DNA of 64,000 bases from Vicia villosa (Eukaryota; Streptophyta; Magnoliopsida; Fabales; Fabaceae): positions 248,001-312,000 of the forward strand of contig NW_026705445.1 of the NCBI RefSeq assembly GCF_029867415.1, written 5' to 3'. A program made the position numbers and the translations under genes. Below the pieces are notes generated by a model, which had not been told where the DNA came from, ran no database searches, and saw only the letters and a list, made by a program, of their open reading frames with translations. Shown piece after piece: positions 25,831 through 38,800 of the stretch (position 1 is the stretch's first letter; each line of letters opens with the position of its first letter).

Positions 25831-28800
25831 TGTTGCACCCCAAAATTTGCCCCTCTAATTCCATTTCTAATTGGCTTATGTTTTCCCATTTCATCTGCAT
25901 TATCACTCCATCATTTCCATCTTAAGTCGTCTAATACAACTCATGCATTCATTAACCAATAATTGGGTACATGATCAAGGATCTTGAAAAGATAGGGTTC
26001 ATATATATACTTTGAGGCATGCAAGTGGTCCTTATTTCAAGAACTTGGCTAGAGAGGTGATGAGTATTCTAAGGTTCATTGTCATTGAGGTTCCTCAGGA
26101 TTAATCAAAAGGAGCTTGTTTTATTGCTTGAGTCACAAGGCACTGGTCAAGAAAGGAAGGGAATTCGTCAGATTTCATATTGAAAATCAAAGCTCCTATT
26201 TATTCAAGCTCGGTTCATCTAGTTATTACTCAAATTTTGAACTATGGAGTTATGGTTTGAAGTATGAGCATCAGAGATTCATTCTCATCCAGTTACGTGG
26301 GTATTCTTCGCCCAATCCCATCAGGAACAAGGATTAAAGTATTTCCTTACACAAGGTCAAAGAGCGGATCCCTTATTATTAAGTCATCGTAAGAAAAAAA
26401 GTGTGTATATGAGTTGAGTTTTGGTCAACAGATCAACTTTGGAAGGTTGACTTTTAGCTGAACAACTATTATTACTCTTGACCATTTTGGCAATTGGTTT
26501 ATTCTATAAGCTCTCATTCAAAAGAATAGGAAAATAATTCATTCAACTTTGGAGAAAGAGAGACCATATTATACTTTCTACCATGTCCAAAAATCAAAGT
26601 TCTATTCAAGAATAATTTTATTACACATACAAGAATTTGGTACAAGGAGTTCTCATTGTACATGTTTCAATACGTTACATCAAGGATTTACACTCAAGTT
26701 ATCCATTACAATTCAAGCCTGTTACAAAAGAAAATACACAAAATTGACCAAGTGGCCTTTTGACTTTCACGTCACCAATCTCTGAACTTCTCTTTATCGA
26801 TTCCGCTTCACATCTCACCGCCAAGAGCTCCTCATGATATCGGTTCAGCAGCATACGATCTTTGATAAGTCCATCGCCACGACCACACTTAAACTGCAAC
26901 ATACAAAACAGTTACACATTCAGTTCATATTCCAGCCACACTTTAAAACAATTCATCTCAAATGCATTCACACAAAAAAGGCACACCAAGACAGCCCGCC
27001 CTGCTGCATGTTATCTAAATTCAGTTCAAAGTGTACAGCATACTCAACCTAACCGTCACTATCGGCTCATCAACAGACCAAAATCCAGCAAAAATACAAT
27101 TCAAACCAACATTCCTATAATCACATACAGCAGCATTATATTATTCTAAACAGCCCCAATCCAATACCTGCAGCCATCCACCAGTCAATCGTAATTCAAC
27201 AATATATCCATATACAGTTCAGTACCTAAAACAGAAAAAAACAACTAATTTCTACCAGCTTGTAGCGATTTCAAACTCCCTTTAACTATACTAATGCTAA
27301 CCTATCATTTTCTATGCCCCTAACAGAACTCACTAACTAATTCAGTTACACATCCTAACTACCTAACAGACTCTCTATCAACATATAACAGCTAACCGAT
27401 TTTAGTTACATAACTTAACTAACCAACTTTGTAATCAACTGAAACAGTTTTCTAACTAACCTAAACCAACCCTAACCGAATTCAGTTACAATCCATAACA
27501 GACTCTAACCACATATCCTAACAACCGCCAACAGAATCATAACAGAAAATCAGAGTAAAGAAACAAACCTTGAGACTTCATCATTCTCAACCTTCTCTTT
27601 GATTCACCACCACCTATAAATTCTCTTCTCCACCTTCATCTTCAGGGCTCCCCCATGTTCATTCCTCACACTCTCCACCATTCACCTTCTCCCCCAATCT
27701 TCAGACCCTTCATTCATCATCATCATCACCTTCATTCGCTCAACACCTCTGCTCCCTCATTTCTTCACCTTCAATCCTCCACAGATTCTGCAAATCGTTC
27801 AACATTCTTCCTTCAACCACTCTCTATTCACCTGTAACAAGCTCTCTCTTGAATTGACAGTCATCCTCAATCGTTCTCGATCTCTAATCTTCAATCATCA
27901 AGAACACCAATCTTCACTTTCAATCACCTGCTACAGCACAAACCTCAACCACATCATTCATCTTCAATCGACAGCGTTCACCAATCGCTCACAACGACAA
28001 CGAAGCACACACAGAAAAGTTCCGAACTCACGCAAAGGAGAAAAAGAAGAAAACTCAGAAGAGATCAAAAAGAGATTTGAAGAAGAAGAAGAATGAAGAC
28101 TCGAGGAATAACGGATGCTTGATATTACCTGAGCTTCAAAGATATCTCTGAACTCCTTGCTTCCTCACGCCGAAGAGTCGCCGGAACTGCTCCGGTAGGT
28201 AAGCCTTGGAACTCTCTTTATCTTCATCCGTCCGTTGTCTCCTTCATGCCTCCGTGTAGAACGCAGTTTCATGAATCATAAACATAGGGCTTCATAGGTT
28301 GGTCATTACTCGGTAATTGGAACTTTAGGCTTAGGGTTTCTATTTGATTTTGCTAAGATTTGAAAAGGATCGAGGGAAATATGAGAGGGCTAAAGGAAAT
28401 TCAGGAGAGAGGAGTGAAGGCGAGTTCAGGTTTCGGTCGGAGAAGGCGAGTTTCTCCGCCGTACCACCGCCGTTTCGCAGGCGAGTGAAGGAGGGGCTGC
28501 AAACGAAAATCTGAAGGGGCACAATGATACAAACCCTAGTTCCTCTTTCAATTGTTTTTTCCTTTTTTAATTACTTTTTATTTTATTTTATTTGTTGAAT
28601 TCTGTTGAATCAAATGCTGGGCTTAGCGCAAACTGCTTAATCAACCCCCTGTAAGGCCCGTTCATCATCTTTTTTGACATAGAAAAATTCTGCAAACAAA
28701 AATCTGGGCTGGGCCTTGCGCCCATTGCTATGTTCACCCCTGGAAATCATTCTGCACCCTCTTTTAATTCATATTTTCATTTTTTTATTTTAATTTTAAT

Positions 28801-30136
28801 TGTTTTTTTTTACTATTTTCTAGTAATTAAAATTAATTCTTTGTCACTAATCATGTTTTGGTATTCTAATCACAATTTTTGACATTAAGAAGTGCATAAA
28901 AAAATAGTATTTCTTTTACATTTTTTAGTTGATTTCTTCTTAGACTTTTAATACAAACTTCCTTCATACAAAATTGTTCACAAGAAAAGATATTAGTTTA
29001 GTCTAATTTTTCTTTTAATTTCTAACACAAATTTTCTTCATAAAATCAATACAAAAAATAGTAGTTTCTAGGCTATTTGTTTTTAGTCCTTCTACTTGAT
29101 TTCTAATACTTTCTTTTCCATAAAAAAATCAATATAAAAAATAGTAGTATTTTTGGTTCATTTTGTACTATATTTTTGATTTGTTACTATATGCTTGCAT
29201 GCCAATTTTTGTACCATTGTGTCACTCACTTTTGACTTCTAATTGTGACTTTATTTTCATGTTCTTTTATTCCTAACCTTAGGCAGAAACCATGATAACA
29301 TTAGGTAAAAATTCCCTTCATATTAGGCTAGTTTGCTTAGGCTAGTTTCTTTTCCTTTTCAACTTTAAAACATCTAATAAATATCAAAATAAAATCCCCT
29401 TAAAAAATACAAAGAAAACACTTAATAAAACATTAATAAAAAGTGAAAATCATAAAAAAGGGAATGGAAGCTTGAACGTCCCTTGCTTTAGGGAACGTTC
29501 GAGTGCTTGGATCTCCCTTGCTTTAGGGTTCCATTCAGGCGTAAGTTCCCAACTCCTAAAAAACACAAACCAAAGAGCAACTCGAGTCTCCCTTGCTTTA
29601 GGGTTCCACTCGAAACGTTCAAAATCTCTTCTTCATCTCGCCTCCGAGGCATTCTTTAAGTGGACACGTTATTTCCGCTCCATTCCCAGCTTAAGACTCC
29701 AGAGGTCGAGCAGCGGAGTGCGAATGTAACTTCGTCCACTAAAAAACACAAAAACAAACAAAAACTAAAGAGCCGAACTACGGCGCTCTGATTCCTGAAA
29801 AGGATACGTAGGCATCAAGTCGCGGGGCTTGAACGAGCACAACTATTTAAAACCTTATTTTCCCCGTGTTTCTTTTCTTTCATTTGCATGCATTCCCTTA
29901 GTAATTAAGCTATAGATTTATACACCCTTTAGATAGCAACGAACATAGGTGGATACCATCGAGTACGATGGGCGTGAGGGGTGCTAGCACCTTCCCCTTG
30001 CGTAACCGACTCCCGTACCTTATCTCTGGTCGAAAGACCTCGTTCTTATTCTTTTTCAGGTTTTCTGATATCCCTTTCCCTCTTTGGGATAAATATATTG
30101 GTGGCGACTCTGTTCATATTTCGCGAGCGTTCGACA
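25831..30136 (+). repeat. 5' LTR of the gag-only element
   Basis: It begins TGTTGCACCCC and ends GCGTTCGACA. Differences from the 3' LTR that I can see are at 26535 (T versus G at 36561), 27038 (G versus A) and 27435 (T versus C). The open frames inside recur identically in both LTRs and have no family features. A CT-rich transcript-like region with an AG-rich end lies around 27590-28100. Three CCCTTGCTTTAGGG units occur at about 29478-29612. Confidence 0.92.
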
Positions 30137-30138
30137 GC

Positions 30139-30156
30139 TGGCGACTCTGCTGGGGA
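30139..30156 (+). promoter_or_regulatory. Primer binding site (Arg-tRNA type)
   Basis: TGGCGACTCTGCTGGGGA starts two bases after the 5' LTR. This is the form typical of Tat/Ogre-lineage gypsy elements, which prime from arginine tRNA. It sets the element on the plus strand. Confidence 0.85.
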
Positions 30157-30684
30157 TGTTGCTAGACCTGTTGCTGGTCCATCCTTAGTGAGTCGATCCT
30201 AGCCTGCGTTTGTTTGTTTATTTACTGGGTGTTTATTTGCTTTATGTCTATATCTTGTATATATGTTTGCATGTTTATTTTCTGCTTGCATATCATGTTT
30301 ATTTCTGTTTGCACATCATGCATATGGATTATATTCTGTGTTCCTTGGGGTCTTCTGTTCTGTTTTGCAGGTGGGGGGTTTGTATGAGGTAAAAGGCCCA
30401 CTACCCAGGCCAGTGACACATAGGATTAGCGTGGATGCTCATGTTGACTCCCGTGGCCCTTGCTACGATCGAGTTCAACATGGGGTACCACAACTGGGCG
30501 AGGTTCTTTCATGGAACACTGTGTCTGGCACCCTTGCTGCCACAAACACTTTGTACCCCATGGGAACCGTAGACCCTAGTGACCATTAGGGACCTCTTGT
30601 CCGTGTCTAGACTACATACCCGTGAGATTGGGGTGGGACAGGAAACTTGACCTCCATCATACCCGGATTTCTGCTATTCAATAA

Positions 30685-30925
30685 AAGACGTCGAACCTTT
30701 GATCCTGGGACATTTGACTTATACAAAAGTTCTACATTAGTTATCTGTCAACGTCGAACCTCTGAATCTGGAGGTTTGACCTTATTTGACTTATGCAAGG
30801 GTTATCTATCAGAATCAACGTCGAACCTCTGAATCTGGAGGGTTCGACCACCTTTGACTTATGCACAAGCTGTTTATCCAGAAAGCAACGTCGAACCTCT
30901 GAATCTGGAGGGTTCGGCCATATCT
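30685..30925 (+). repeat. Four leader repeats with GTCGAACC/GGTTCGAC arms
   Basis: Units start near 30688, 30751, 30820 and 30889, about 65-70 bases apart. The best copy reads GTCGAACC, a 13-base loop CTCTGAATCTGGA-like, then GGTTCGAC, giving an eight-base stem; the others carry one or more arm changes. They lie between the primer site and gag, where retroelement RNAs carry packaging and dimerisation signals. That role is inference. Confidence 0.8.
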
Positions 30926-31119
30926 TATTGACCATGAGAAGTTGTTATCCAGGAAGCCTTGATCCTTGATCCTGATACATTTGCATCTTCATTAACATTT
31001 TTGCATTCATGCATTTGCGTCCGTGGTTACCAAGTCTCTTACCACCCTTCCTCTCCATCAGATCAGTCAAGACGATTCCTCCACACCGATATCTGACAAG
31101 AGCTCACAGAAGAAGAATC

Positions 31120-32742
31120 ATGGAGAACTACGAACAAGATCAAGCTGCCATTAGAGAAGAGATGGATCAAATGAAAACTAAGGTCGATGCTATCCTGGAA
31201 GCTATCCAAGCCTTACGAACTGAAAGGGTTCCTGTTACACAAGAGATTCCCGTTGTTGGTAACCAAGCTGCTGCTAGCCAACTTGAGGTCGTTCCACCTT
31301 CTTCTACTCCATTTGAGTTCCAAGCAAGGACTAATGCTACTCTTGGAATGCCATTTAGCTTCATGACTGCTGATACCCTTGGAGCTCCGAACCAAGGAGG
31401 GACTATACCCGTGACTTCTGGAGTGCCAACTATGACTGGGTCGGTTTTCCCATTTCCTACTCCACCTTCTCAAACAGAGATTCCTATTCCTGCTTTCTGT
31501 GGTACTCAGTTTGCTAATCCAGAAATGCAAACAATACCAACTGCCGAAAGAGCTCGACCCGTCGAGAAATCTGCTGAGAAGTACAAAATCCTTGAGGAAA
31601 GAATTCGAGCCATTGAAGGATTTAGCGCCTATGGGATGGATGCTGAGGATATGTGTCTAGTTCCTAATCTGGTTGTCCCTCCTAAGTTCAAGACTCCCGA
31701 CTTTCAGAAGTACAAGGGTTTAAGCTGTCCGAAGAGTCATATCATTATGTATTGTCGTAAGATGGCTTCTCACATTCACAATGAACCATTGCTCATCCAT
31801 TGCTTTCAAGATAGCTTGTCTGGGGCATCTCTGAACTGGTATATGAATCTGGAGCGTAATAGGATCCGATCTTGGAAGGATTTGTATGATGCCTTTCTCA
31901 AGCAATACCAATACAACATCGACATGGCACCGACTAGGTTGCAACTGCAGAATCAAGTGCAAAGAACCAATGAGACATTCAAAGAATATGCTCAGAGGTG
32001 GAGAGAAATGGCTGCTCAAGTTAATCCACCACTTTCGGAATCCGAATTGGTTGACATGTTCATGAACACTCTTCAAGGACATTACTATGAAAGAATGGTT
32101 GGCAGTGTTTCTTCTGGTTTCTCTGATCTAGTCAGGATTGGTGAAAGAATTGAGAATGGTTTGAAAATTGGTAAGATCCAGAATCCCGCCAATACTGCTA
32201 CTGCAAACCAATATGGGTACAAGAAACCTCAGGGTAACTTTGTCAAGAAGAAAGAAGGCGAGACCAGTGCCACCTATGCCCAAGATCAAGCTCCTCGCTA
32301 TCAAGTGGCCGCCACCGCCCCTCAAGCTTATGTGGCACCTGTTGGTCAACAACCTTGGGTTCCGTATCAGCAATATGTTCAACAACAACAACAAGGTTAT
32401 CAGCAGAGACAAGGTCAACAGAGGCAGAATAGGCCAAAAAGGGTGTATGATCGTGTGCCAATGTCCTATAGCCAACTTCTCGCCGCCTTACTTGATCAAA
32501 AACTGATTCAATTAGCTGAAGCGAGGCCTCCTCCTGACCCTCTCCCTCCAAATTACAAGACTAATGCCAAGTGTGAATTCCACTCTGGAGGATCTGGTCA
32601 CACCACTGAAGAATGCAGAGTTCTCAAGGACAGGGTTCAGGATCTGATTGATGCAAAAGAGATTACATTCGCACCTGTGGCACCTAATGTGGTCAATAAT
32701 CCCATGCCACCTCACAATGGAGCTTCCACCGGTGGACCGTGA
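31120..32742 (+). CDS. gag: Gag polyprotein of non-autonomous Tat/Ogre-like retrotransposon
   Basis: Gag forms the cytoplasmic virus-like particle that packages retrotransposon RNA. The frame is open upstream to 31009, but I start at MENYEQDQAAIREEMDQM, a coiled-coil-prone N terminus usual in legume Gag proteins of this type; the product is 540 aa. The retrotransposon Gag core covers about residues 180-350 (FQKYKGLSCPKSHI; SGASLNWYMNLE; SWKDLYDAFLKQYQYN; FKEYAQRWREMAAQV; MFMNTLQGHYYERMVG). A proline/glutamine-rich linker follows, then a zinc-knuckle-like CEFHSGGSGHTTEEC near residue 484. The frame is fully intact, and no pol follows in any frame. Confidence 0.9.
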   Translation: MENYEQDQAAIREEMDQMKTKVDAILEAIQALRTERVPVTQEIPVVGNQAAASQLEVVPPSSTPFEFQARTNATLGMPFSFMTADTLGAPNQGGTIPVTSGVPTMTGSVFPFPTPPSQTEIPIPAFCGTQFANPEMQTIPTAERARPVEKSAEKYKILEERIRAIEGFSAYGMDAEDMCLVPNLVVPPKFKTPDFQKYKGLSCPKSHIIMYCRKMASHIHNEPLLIHCFQDSLSGASLNWYMNLERNRIRSWKDLYDAFLKQYQYNIDMAPTRLQLQNQVQRTNETFKEYAQRWREMAAQVNPPLSESELVDMFMNTLQGHYYERMVGSVSSGFSDLVRIGERIENGLKIGKIQNPANTATANQYGYKKPQGNFVKKKEGETSATYAQDQAPRYQVAATAPQAYVAPVGQQPWVPYQQYVQQQQQGYQQRQGQQRQNRPKRVYDRVPMSYSQLLAALLDQKLIQLAEARPPPDPLPPNYKTNAKCEFHSGGSGHTTEECRVLKDRVQDLIDAKEITFAPVAPNVVNNPMPPHNGASTGGP

Positions 32743-34780
32743 AGACTTTATGTTTGTCAGAGAACATTTCATTTGCATTAGAATAAGGCCAATCTTGCCA
32801 TTGTTTAGATTTCTCTAGTATTTTCAATTGTACTATTTTCGTTGTTATCAAGTACTTCTCATTGTAAGAAACTCATTCTGTTTGAATAAATAAAAATAAT
32901 GCAATATACATGTTTTTCTCAAATCATTTCATCTTTGTCATTATGTTCATTGATATTCAACTCATTTGTCTTAAGCAACTAAGAAAGGAGAATGATGAAA
33001 ATCAAAAAACACATGAACTAATAACTGTATGCTTTTGGAACAAAGATCCTGCTGACGATGTACAGGCATTGTTTCAATTCCTAAACACCGGAGTTATAAG
33101 GGAGTGAAACCTTCGTCAACCCCTTTGAGCCTAAGGAGTAGTAGTTTCTGTTCAAAAAAAAAAAACACAAAACCCTCAATCTTAACCAGGGGCAGGGTAG
33201 TTTTCAGTTAGTGCGACCGAGCGCTCGACTTTCAGGTATTCTATCAGAGGATCAATCATCTCACAACAAAAGGAGAAGAGCACTATCCACAATGGATGTC
33301 TCTCATCCACTAAAGAAGAAGGCAGTCACAACCTTTTCTTCAAGTCATCCACAAAAGCCATACAACTTGTTCCCGAACGAGACTAAAAAGAGAATGAAAA
33401 GAAAGTTATGAATCATGATAAAAAAAAAAAAGAGAAACAATAGCCCGCTAAGTCAAAAAAAAAGGGAAAAGCTTTGAAGCAATTGACTTAGGCAAAAATT
33501 AGGGCATATCCCGCTGGACAACGGAAACCAAAATCAAAAGAAACTTTTTGTCCAGGCAAAATTAGGAAAAAAAAAAAAAAACAAAGCAAAAGAAAAAATC
33601 CTCCAAGGGACAAGTTGTTGTGACCATCAACAAAAACACCAAAGGGTGACTGCCACCTCCGTCAAAGCCATAAAGGATCCTCATCCATCACAATTCTTCC
33701 TGAAAGGTGAACACTCGTGTCAAACTAGCTGAACGTAGGACTGGAGGACATCACGAAGAAGGGGTGGGTTAAGTAGAACTTGAGCCTTTATCCTTTGTTT
33801 CTTAAACCGTGAACCCGGCCACGTTACAACCCTCAAAAGTCCTAATTGAAGCAGGGTTCGTTCCGAGAACATACAAACTATAAATCATGTCAAAACTGAC
33901 TCCTAATGTTGCTGTGTCATTTGTGTTAGTATCAATACAACATTTTGACAAATAAAAACTTTTCTTTGAGATTAACATGTGCATTGCATTCTCGTTATCT
34001 TTTTCAAAACAGAATTGTCTCTAATCTAAAAGCGAGTACTTGATACCAAGGAAAGTTCAACACGGAAATTCCATCGAGTAATCTTACAAAGGCAAAGGTT
34101 GGTCATCCACAAAGCAAATACCTGAAGCATCCATCTGGTGGAAGAGTTCCTTTCAATCTGGGGCATTCATTCCATAATCTACACTGGGGCAGGCCATTTC
34201 AAATCTCCATGATTCAGGCATATCAAAGTTCTTTCTCAAAGAGATCTTACAAGCTGGGGCAAGCTAGAAATAATTCTTTCTTCCATCCCCAAGCAAGTGT
34301 CAGATATCAAGACCAGTGTCGAGGAGTCAAACTAAACACCTCACCTTCACAAGTGTTGTCCTTCAAGCAACAACCTTCCACAAGGGCATGCTCCATCCAC
34401 TCCTGGTATCTTGGAGACAATCATTGCATTCATAATCATACAATCATCATGCATATCATTGCATTCTCATTATCATTTCACCCACATGATCCGATCATCA
34501 ACAAACCAGGGGTATCCACCCCACCTTGATTCTCAAGCAGAGTGTCAGAGCTCCACCTATTCCACATCCAAAGCAGAAACCCTGATCAAATCAATCAATA
34601 CATTGCATATAGAATCCATAGCATTGCATCTTCAAAAATGCACAAATAAAGCAAACATTTGCATGTGAAGCATAAGCCAAGTTACTCATCAGATGGGTTC
34701 TCTACAAGCAATCAATTGATATTCCACTGGGGCACTCAGAGTTACCATTGTGGTGCCATCTCCTCAAGTCAATCATGCTC
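32743..34780 (+). other. Non-coding 3' interior of the gag-only element
   Basis: About 2 kb follow gag without a pol domain. There is an AATAAATAAAAATAATG stretch near 32885, several poly-A runs (33153, 33420, 33567), and GGGGCA-type units (34160, 34190, 34250). I see no coding sequence here. Autonomous relatives would carry protease, RT, RNase H and integrase in this place. Confidence 0.75.
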
Positions 34781-35700
34781 ATCTTGCTCCAACCCAGAGT
34801 TGATGTTTTTGTGTTCAACCCAGAGTTGACTTTCCTTTCATCTTTTAACCCCGAGTTAATTATCTCTTCCCACTCACCCAGAGTTGACGATTACCTTTTA
34901 TTCAACCCAGAGTTGATGCTTATCTTTTGTTCAACCCAGAGTTGATTCTTATCTTTTTCCATTCAACCCAGAGTTGATGTTTGACTTTTATTCAATCCAG
35001 AATTGATTTCTTCTTTTCCCTCTCACCCAGAGTTGAAGGATACTTCTTATTGATTTCTCTTTCCCACTCACCCAGAGTTGACGGTTACCTTTTATTCAAC
35101 CCAGAGTTGATGCTTATCTTTTGTTCAACCCAGAGTTGATTCTTATCTTTTTCCATTCAACCCAGAGTTGATGTTTGACTTTTATTCAATCCAGAATTGA
35201 TTTCTTCTTTTCCCTCTCACCCAGAGTTGAAGGATACTTCTTATTGATTTCTCTTTCCCGCTCAACCCAGAGTTGGCGGTTATCTCTTGTCTTTTTCCCA
35301 CTCAACCCAGAGTTGGCGGTTATCTGTTATCTTTCCCATTCAACCCAGAGTTGACGGTTATTCTTTGTTCTTCCCCACTCAATCCAGAATTGACGGTTAT
35401 CTCTTATTCAACCCAGAGTTGATCCTTTTCTTTTCCCATTCAACCCAGAGTTGACGGTTATCTCTTGCTTTCTTTCCGACTCAACCCAGAGTTGACGGAT
35501 ATCTTTTGTCCTTTCTCACTCAACCCAGAGTTGATAGTTATTTCTGATTGTTCATCTTCCCTCTTATCCAACCCAGAGTTGACCTCCCCTTTATTCTTCA
35601 ATCCAGAGTCGACCCGCTATTCTTCTTCAACCCAGAGTTGAGTTCTATTTCATTTCTAACCCAGAGTTAACTTGGTCAATCCAGAATTGATACATTATTC
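34780..35700 (+). repeat. Minisatellite of TCAACCCAGAGTTGA units before the 3' LTR
   Basis: Roughly 25-30 copies of CAACCCAGAGTTGA are separated by 15-30 base T/C-rich spacers, with variants such as CAATCCAGAATTGA. Each unit has inverted arms TCAAC/GTTGA around CCAGA. A higher-order duplication of about 190 bases is visible (about 34865-35045 compared with 35055-35245). Hypervariable tandem repeats just before the 3' LTR are known in Ogre-like legume elements and can seed satellite DNA. Confidence 0.92.
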
Positions 35701-35842
35701 CTCAATGGAGTTGACACCATCTCTTCCTCAGTGGATCCTATCTCTCACAAGGCAAATTTTCAGGTTCACTTGATATTTAATCTTCTTCCACCTTGAATGC
35801 TCGAAAGGCTAGTGCCAATCTCACTATTAGGTTTAAGACGAT

Positions 35843-35856
35843 TAAATAGGGGCAGC
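35843..35856 (+). promoter_or_regulatory. Polypurine tract before the 3' LTR
   Basis: TAAATAGGGGCAGC directly precedes the 3' LTR start TGTTGCACC. The purine-rich core AGGGG is the likely plus-strand primer for reverse transcription. Confidence 0.65.
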
Positions 35857-38800
35857 TGTTGCACCCCAAAATTTGCCCCTCTAATTCCATTTCTAATTGG
35901 CTTATGTTTTCCCATTTCATCTGCATTATCACTCCATCATTTCCATCTTAAGTCGTCTAATACAACTCATGCATTCATTAACCAATAATTGGGTACATGA
36001 TCAAGGATCTTGAAAAGATAGGGTTCATATATATACTTTGAGGCATGCAAGTGGTCCTTATTTCAAGAACTTGGCTAGAGAGGTGATGAGTATTCTAAGG
36101 TTCATTGTCATTGAGGTTCCTCAGGATTAATCAAAAGGAGCTTGTTTTATTGCTTGAGTCACAAGGCACTGGTCAAGAAAGGAAGGGAATTCGTCAGATT
36201 TCATATTGAAAATCAAAGCTCCTATTTATTCAAGCTCGGTTCATCTAGTTATTACTCAAATTTTGAACTATGGAGTTATGGTTTGAAGTATGAGCATCAG
36301 AGATTCATTCTCATCCAGTTACGTGGGTATTCTTCGCCCAATCCCATCAGGAACAAGGATTAAAGTATTTCCTTACACAAGGTCAAAGAGCGGATCCCTT
36401 ATTATTAAGTCATCGTAAGAAAAAAAGTGTGTATATGAGTTGAGTTTTGGTCAACAGATCAACTTTGGAAGGTTGACTTTTAGCTGAACAACTATTATTA
36501 CTCTTGACCATTTTGGCAATTGGTTTATTCTATAAGCTCTCATTCAAAAGAATAGGAAAAGAATTCATTCAACTTTGGAGAAAGAGAGACCATATTATAC
36601 TTTCTACCATGTCCAAAAATCAAAGTTCTATTCAAGAATAATTTTATTACACATACAAGAATTTGGTACAAGGAGTTCTCATTGTACATGTTTCAATACG
36701 TTACATCAAGGATTTACACTCAAGTTATCCATTACAATTCAAGCCTGTTACAAAAGAAAATACACAAAATTGACCAAGTGGCCTTTTGACTTTCACGTCA
36801 CCAATCTCTGAACTTCTCTTTATCGATTCCGCTTCACATCTCACCGCCAAGAGCTCCTCATGATATCGGTTCAGCAGCATACGATCTTTGATAAGTCCAT
36901 CGCCACGACCACACTTAAACTGCAACATACAAAACAGTTACACATTCAGTTCATATTCCAGCCACACTTTAAAACAATTCATCTCAAATGCATTCACACA
37001 AAAAAGGCACACCAAGACAGCCCGCCCTGCTGCATGTTATCTAAATTCAGTTCAAAGTGTACAACATACTCAACCTAACCGTCACTATCGGCTCATCAAC
37101 AGACCAAAATCCAGCAAAAATACAATTCAAACCAACATTCCTATAATCACATACAGCAGCATTATATTATTCTAAACAGCCCCAATCCAATACCTGCAGC
37201 CATCCACCAGTCAATCGTAATTCAACAATATATCCATATACAGTTCAGTACCTAAAACAGAAAAAAACAACTAATTTCTACCAGCTTGTAGCGATTTCAA
37301 ACTCCCTTTAACTATACTAATGCTAACCTATCATTTTCTATGCCCCTAACAGAACTCACTAACTAATTCAGTTACACATCCTAACTACCTAACAGACTCT
37401 CTATCAACATATAACAGCTAACCGATTTTAGTTACATAACTTAACTAACCAACTTTGTAACCAACTGAAACAGTTTTCTAACTAACCTAAACCAACCCTA
37501 ACCGAATTCAGTTACAATCCATAACAGACTCTAACCACATATCCTAACAACCGCCAACAGAATCATAACAGAAAATCAGAGTAAAGAAACAAACCTTGAG
37601 ACTTCATCATTCTCAACCTTCTCTTTGATTCACCACCACCTATAAATTCTCTTCTCCACCTTCATCTTCAGGGCTCCCCCATGTTCATTCCTCACACTCT
37701 CCACCATTCACCTTCTCCCCCAATCTTCAGACCCTTCATTCATCATCATCATCACCTTCATTCGCTCAACACCTCTGCTCCCTCATTTCTTCACCTTCAA
37801 TCCTCCACAGATTCTGCAAATCGTTCAACATTCTTCCTTCAACCACTCTCTATTCACCTGTAACAAGCTCTCTCTTGAATTGACAGTCATCCTCAATCGT
37901 TCTCGATCTCTAATCTTCAATCATCAAGAACACCAATCTTCACTTTCAATCACCTGCTACAGCACAAACCTCAACCACATCATTCATCTTCAATCGACAG
38001 CGTTCACCAATCGCTCACAACGACAACGAAGCACACACAGAAAAGTTCCGAACTCACGCAAAGGAGAAAAAGAAGAAAACTCAGAAGAGATCAAAAAGAG
38101 ATTTGAAGAAGAAGAAGAATGAAGACTCGAGGAATAACGGATGCTTGATATTACCTGAGCTTCAAAGATATCTCTGAACTCCTTGCTTCCTCACGCCGAA
38201 GAGTCGCCGGAACTGCTCCGGTAGGTAAGCCTTGGAACTCTCTTTATCTTCATCCGTCCGTTGTCTCCTTCATGCCTCCGTGTAGAACGCAGTTTCATGA
38301 ATCATAAACATAGGGCTTCATAGGTTGGTCATTACTCGGTAATTGGAACTTTAGGCTTAGGGTTTCTATTTGATTTTGCTAAGATTTGAAAAGGATCGAG
38401 GGAAATATGAGAGGGCTAAAGGAAATTCAGGAGAGAGGAGTGAAGGCGAGTTCAGGTTTCGGTCGGAGAAGGCGAGTTTCTCCGCCGTACCACCGCCGTT
38501 TCGCAGGCGAGTGAAGGAGGGGCTGCAAACGAAAATCTGAAGGGGCACAATGATACAAACCCTAGTTCCTCTTTCAATTGTTTTTTCCTTTTTTAATTAC
38601 TTTTTATTTTATTTTATTTGTTGAATTCTGTTGAATCAAATGCTGGGCTTAGCGCAAACTGCTTAATCAACCCCCTGTAAGGCCCGTTCATCATCTTTTT
38701 TGACATAGAAAAATTCTGCAAACAAAAATCTGGGCTGGGCCTTGCGCCCATTGCTATGTTCACCCCTGGAAATCATTCTGCACCCTCTTTTAATTCATAT

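Noticed and set aside
26116..30165. Several open frames within the 5' LTR and the same frames at +10026 in the 3' LTR
   Set aside because: They repeat identically because the LTRs are identical, are short, and show no domain or splice structure; LTRs are not expected to code.
30263..30589. 108-codon frame in the leader of the gag-only element
   Set aside because: No family features; lies between primer site and gag where non-coding leader is expected.
34780..35700. CRISPR-like regular repeats
   Set aside because: Spacers are short, T/C-rich and repetitive, units vary, and the array sits at the 3' end of a plant retrotransposon.
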